Part shown: piece by piece, positions 61,925-64,000 of the stretch
Numbering within the stretch: the stretch's first letter is position 1
Layout of the letters: each line of letters starts with the position of its first letter
Assembly: GCF_014904695.1 (NCBI RefSeq)
Contig: NZ_JACXXN010000022.1
Span: 1-64,000, forward strand
DNA: 64,000 nt
Direction of reading: 5' to 3'
DNA from: Nostoc sp. MG11
Lineage (GTDB): Bacteria > Cyanobacteriota > Cyanobacteriia > Cyanobacteriales > Nostocaceae
Translations under genes and position numbers: made by a program
Notes under the pieces: model-generated
Told to the model about the DNA's origin: nothing
Database searches by the model: none
Seen by the model: only the letters and a program-made list of their open reading frames with translations

Positions 61925-64000
61925 TCAGGACTCTTCGTTAAGCAAATTTTCAGCGCAAGCTAATTGCAATTGAATGATTTCGCTCATTTGCTGACTAAAG
62001 TCTTGTCTTGCCTGTAAAAAAACGGTATGTGCTTTAGTTAACTTTGAATTATTAGAGTTGAGCTTTTGATACTGGGACTTATTTAAATCGAACATACTGA
62101 TGGTTTTACCAAATTTTCGGGTTATAGCAGGTGGAGAAGAAATAGGTTGAGAAATTTGCTGCTCAATTGCGCTTAACTCAGAAGATTGTAATTGTTCTTT
62201 AAGTTCAAAACCGTTATCAATGATATTTTTCGTTTTGACTTCTTCTGGTTGAGTATTGGGTGGTAAAATGTGATGGGAATTACTTTTCTCTTGAGCAATC
62301 GCCCCCACAGCATTCACAGAATTTATTTCCAAATCTTGGAAATTAGGTATATCTAGCTGCTGTTTTTGGGTACGATGGGCTACGCCCCGCTGGAGGCGAT
62401 CGCGTCTAATTTGTTCACCTATATCTTGAAAAAGTTTTCGGTTTTCTTCACTCAATATTGCGTGAGTAATTGGGTTCCCACCTAGGGTAATTGTTCTCAA
62501 GGTTGTTTTATGTTGACTAGTTTCTGGTGTGAGACTGTACAGTGGTGATAAATCCACATTCACCTGATGGCTGAGTAGTTTTGCTAAAGCTTTGACCATC
62601 GAAGTATGATCATCCATACCTCTACGATTTAGGGATATTGTGATGTGTTCTTGATTGCCGAGGATTTTATCAATCCATCGAGAACAAACACTACCAGCAC
62701 CCGCTTCGAGAAATATTCGGACACCATCATCGTAGACACGGTTAACTAATCGCGGGAAATCTAGTTCTTGGCATAATCCTGTAGCAATGTTGTGAGCAAT
62801 AACCTCACTATCCAGTGCGATAGGTTGATAATCAGCCGCCGAATAGAATACAATACCCGGAAGATTTTGTGATGGTAAAGTGTTTACCTTCTTAATTTCC
62901 TCGTATTGCGATCGCATTGCCTCACAATGAATCACATGGTCGAAAGGAGCCGGAAAAGAATTGCAACCCAGAGTTTCAATCACTCGCTTACAAGCTGCTG
63001 TTTCCCCAGCAATTAATACTTCTTCTGGTGTATTAATCTGAGTTAAATAAACATGCTTCTCATGTTTAATACATTCCCTGATTTGTGATGGAGTAGCCAT
63101 GAGAACATAAGTACTCCAAAAATCATTGTTTTGTGAATTTGGCGTCAATCCCCAATATTCACGTACAGCATTTTTCGGGCCAGATAACTTATCTCCAAAC
63201 AACGGAGACGAATTTAAAGTGTTACTTCCACCCTCAAAATCACTCCAAACTCCTTGGGCAACCATCATACTAGTTTCACCCAAGCTGTAGCCAAAAACGC
63301 ATTGTGGCTTAACTTGAAAATCATCTCGAAAAATTGCAGTCATGTATCTGGCGAAAGCTATTTCACTTTCAAACATTGCTAGAGAATCATCTAACAATTG
63401 CTTTTCGAGAGTTTCTAATTGTCTAGTTGACAATTTATTCAAACTTCTGGGGTAAACCAGTTTCTCAACATCAGCAGCACGGTTGTAGAGATTATTGCTT
63501 TTCAAGTCCTCAAAGACTTTGGGAAATAAGCGGAAGACGGTGCGACCAATGCCGATATAAGAATTGACCGCCGCTGGATAAACGTAAGCTAAAGCTCCAG
63601 TTTTACCCAATGGTTTGGCTGTAAAATAACTACCTAGAGGTGTTTGCCAATCTGTCCCACTTTCAAAAGCATTATTTACACCTTTGCGAGCCGATTCAAT
63701 TTCTTTGAGTAATTCTTTTTTGTTGCGTCCTGTGATTGCTAGCGCATATTTTGCTTCTCGATGTTGTCCAAAAGTCGCAAATGTTTGACTAGCGATCGCT
63801 GCTAAAGAAGAACTATCCTCGATAGTGTGTTGAAGACTGTTCAGCAGTTCAGGTAAATCTGATTTATCTTGTGCTGCTATGGGGAAGAGATGGAAAGGCA
63901 TTTGCTGCAAATACTTGCTGCTGCGCTCCTCTTGAACGGGTTCTTCTGACAAGATTAAATGGGCGTAAGTCCCATCTATACCCATACCGTTAATTGCTGC
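61925..64000 (-). CDS. hglC: HglC, ketosynthase/acyltransferase subunit, partial (5' part beyond window)
   Basis: The frame is open to the window edge. The sequence AAINGMGIDGTYAHLILSE is the C-terminal end of a ketosynthase domain, so the KS lies outside. An acyltransferase-like domain follows: CVFGYSLGETSMMVAQGVWS with the GxSxG serine, and EAGAGSVCSRWIDKIL near its end. Then a low-complexity linker and a helical tail (KAHTVFLQARQDFSQQMSEI). Together with HglA, HglB and others it builds the long chain of the heterocyst glycolipid. In the linker (62340-62400), RDRLQRGVAHRT is encoded by an in-frame small palindromic repeat next to a HIP1 site. Confidence 0.88.
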   Translation of the reverse strand, partial: AAINGMGIDGTYAHLILSEEPVQEERSSKYLQQMPFHLFPIAAQDKSDLPELLNSLQHTIEDSSSLAAIASQTFATFGQHREAKYALAITGRNKKELLKEIESARKGVNNAFESGTDWQTPLGSYFTAKPLGKTGALAYVYPAAVNSYIGIGRTVFRLFPKVFEDLKSNNLYNRAADVEKLVYPRSLNKLSTRQLETLEKQLLDDSLAMFESEIAFARYMTAIFRDDFQVKPQCVFGYSLGETSMMVAQGVWSDFEGGSNTLNSSPLFGDKLSGPKNAVREYWGLTPNSQNNDFWSTYVLMATPSQIRECIKHEKHVYLTQINTPEEVLIAGETAACKRVIETLGCNSFPAPFDHVIHCEAMRSQYEEIKKVNTLPSQNLPGIVFYSAADYQPIALDSEVIAHNIATGLCQELDFPRLVNRVYDDGVRIFLEAGAGSVCSRWIDKILGNQEHITISLNRRGMDDHTSMVKALAKLLSHQVNVDLSPLYSLTPETSQHKTTLRTITLGGNPITHAILSEENRKLFQDIGEQIRRDRLQRGVAHRTQKQQLDIPNFQDLEINSVNAVGAIAQEKSNSHHILPPNTQPEEVKTKNIIDNGFELKEQLQSSELSAIEQQISQPISSPPAITRKFGKTISMFDLNKSQYQKLNSNNSKLTKAHTVFLQARQDFSQQMSEIIQLQLACAENLLNEES

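Overview
The window comes from the chromosome of a filamentous, heterocyst-forming cyanobacterium (Nostoc/Anabaena/Tolypothrix-like). The evidence is the many HIP1 octamers (GCGATCGC), heptamer tandem repeats, a clear RpaA, and a heterocyst-glycolipid locus with a HetI-type phosphopantetheinyl transferase at the right end. A-T-rich, repeat-loaded accessory DNA fills the left two thirds. Conserved chromosomal genes dominate from about 40.5 kb on.

1-3.2 kb: a partial IS1182-type transposase, two MITE-like elements, a tiny membrane-protein gene and cysH. 3.27-11.55 kb: a decayed type V-K CRISPR-associated transposon (CAST). It has TGTACA ends with repeated TnsB-type sites, tnsB, remnants of tnsC and tniQ, cargo, an intact CvkR-type repressor, a cas12k broken in several places, a recognisable tracrRNA, a minimal array and a separate short homing guide. 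The first 17 nt of that guide match the tRNA-Cys gene next to the element, with a GTG PAM, 57 bp from the transposon end. Small palindromic repeats sit in tnsB, cas12k and near the guide, each at what looks like a former HIP1 site.

11.6-18.6 kb: an internally deleted IS, a fold-back element, a sugar ABC transporter operon and a DUF2811 gene. 18.8-40.2 kb: a large defence region. A type III-B (Cmr) operon carries a CARF protein (probable RelE-type effector), a Cmr6-Cmr1 fusion, Cmr5, Cmr4, Cmr3 (frameshifted), an HD-less Cas10 (in-frame TAA directly followed by ATG) and a Csx3-ATPase ring-nuclease fusion. Then come an Rpn-family nuclease, an operon for ubiquitin-like conjugation (NYN protein, coiled-coil membrane protein, Ubl, E2, JAB-E1), a DUF697-like membrane protein and a 44-repeat CRISPR array. 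The adaptation genes follow: cas2, and an RT-Cas1 whose two halves lie in different frames across an A9 slippery run, plus a TIGR03985/WYL-type CRISPR protein. No cas6 is present.

40.5-50 kb: a site-2 protease, an HTH-dynamin GTPase flanked by 22-bp direct repeats, two tandem vWA proteins with a Slr1339-like protein, an HxlR regulator, RpaA, an alpha/beta hydrolase and small proteins. 50-64 kb: hetI, an SDR reductase, a PadR/AcrAB-type RND efflux module, and hglB, a PfaD-type enoyl reductase (hglA-like) and the 3' part of hglC. The RND module sits between hglB and the SDR/hetI pair. In this region HetI would activate the acyl carrier domains of the Hgl PUFA-synthase-like enzymes, which build the heterocyst glycolipid aglycone.
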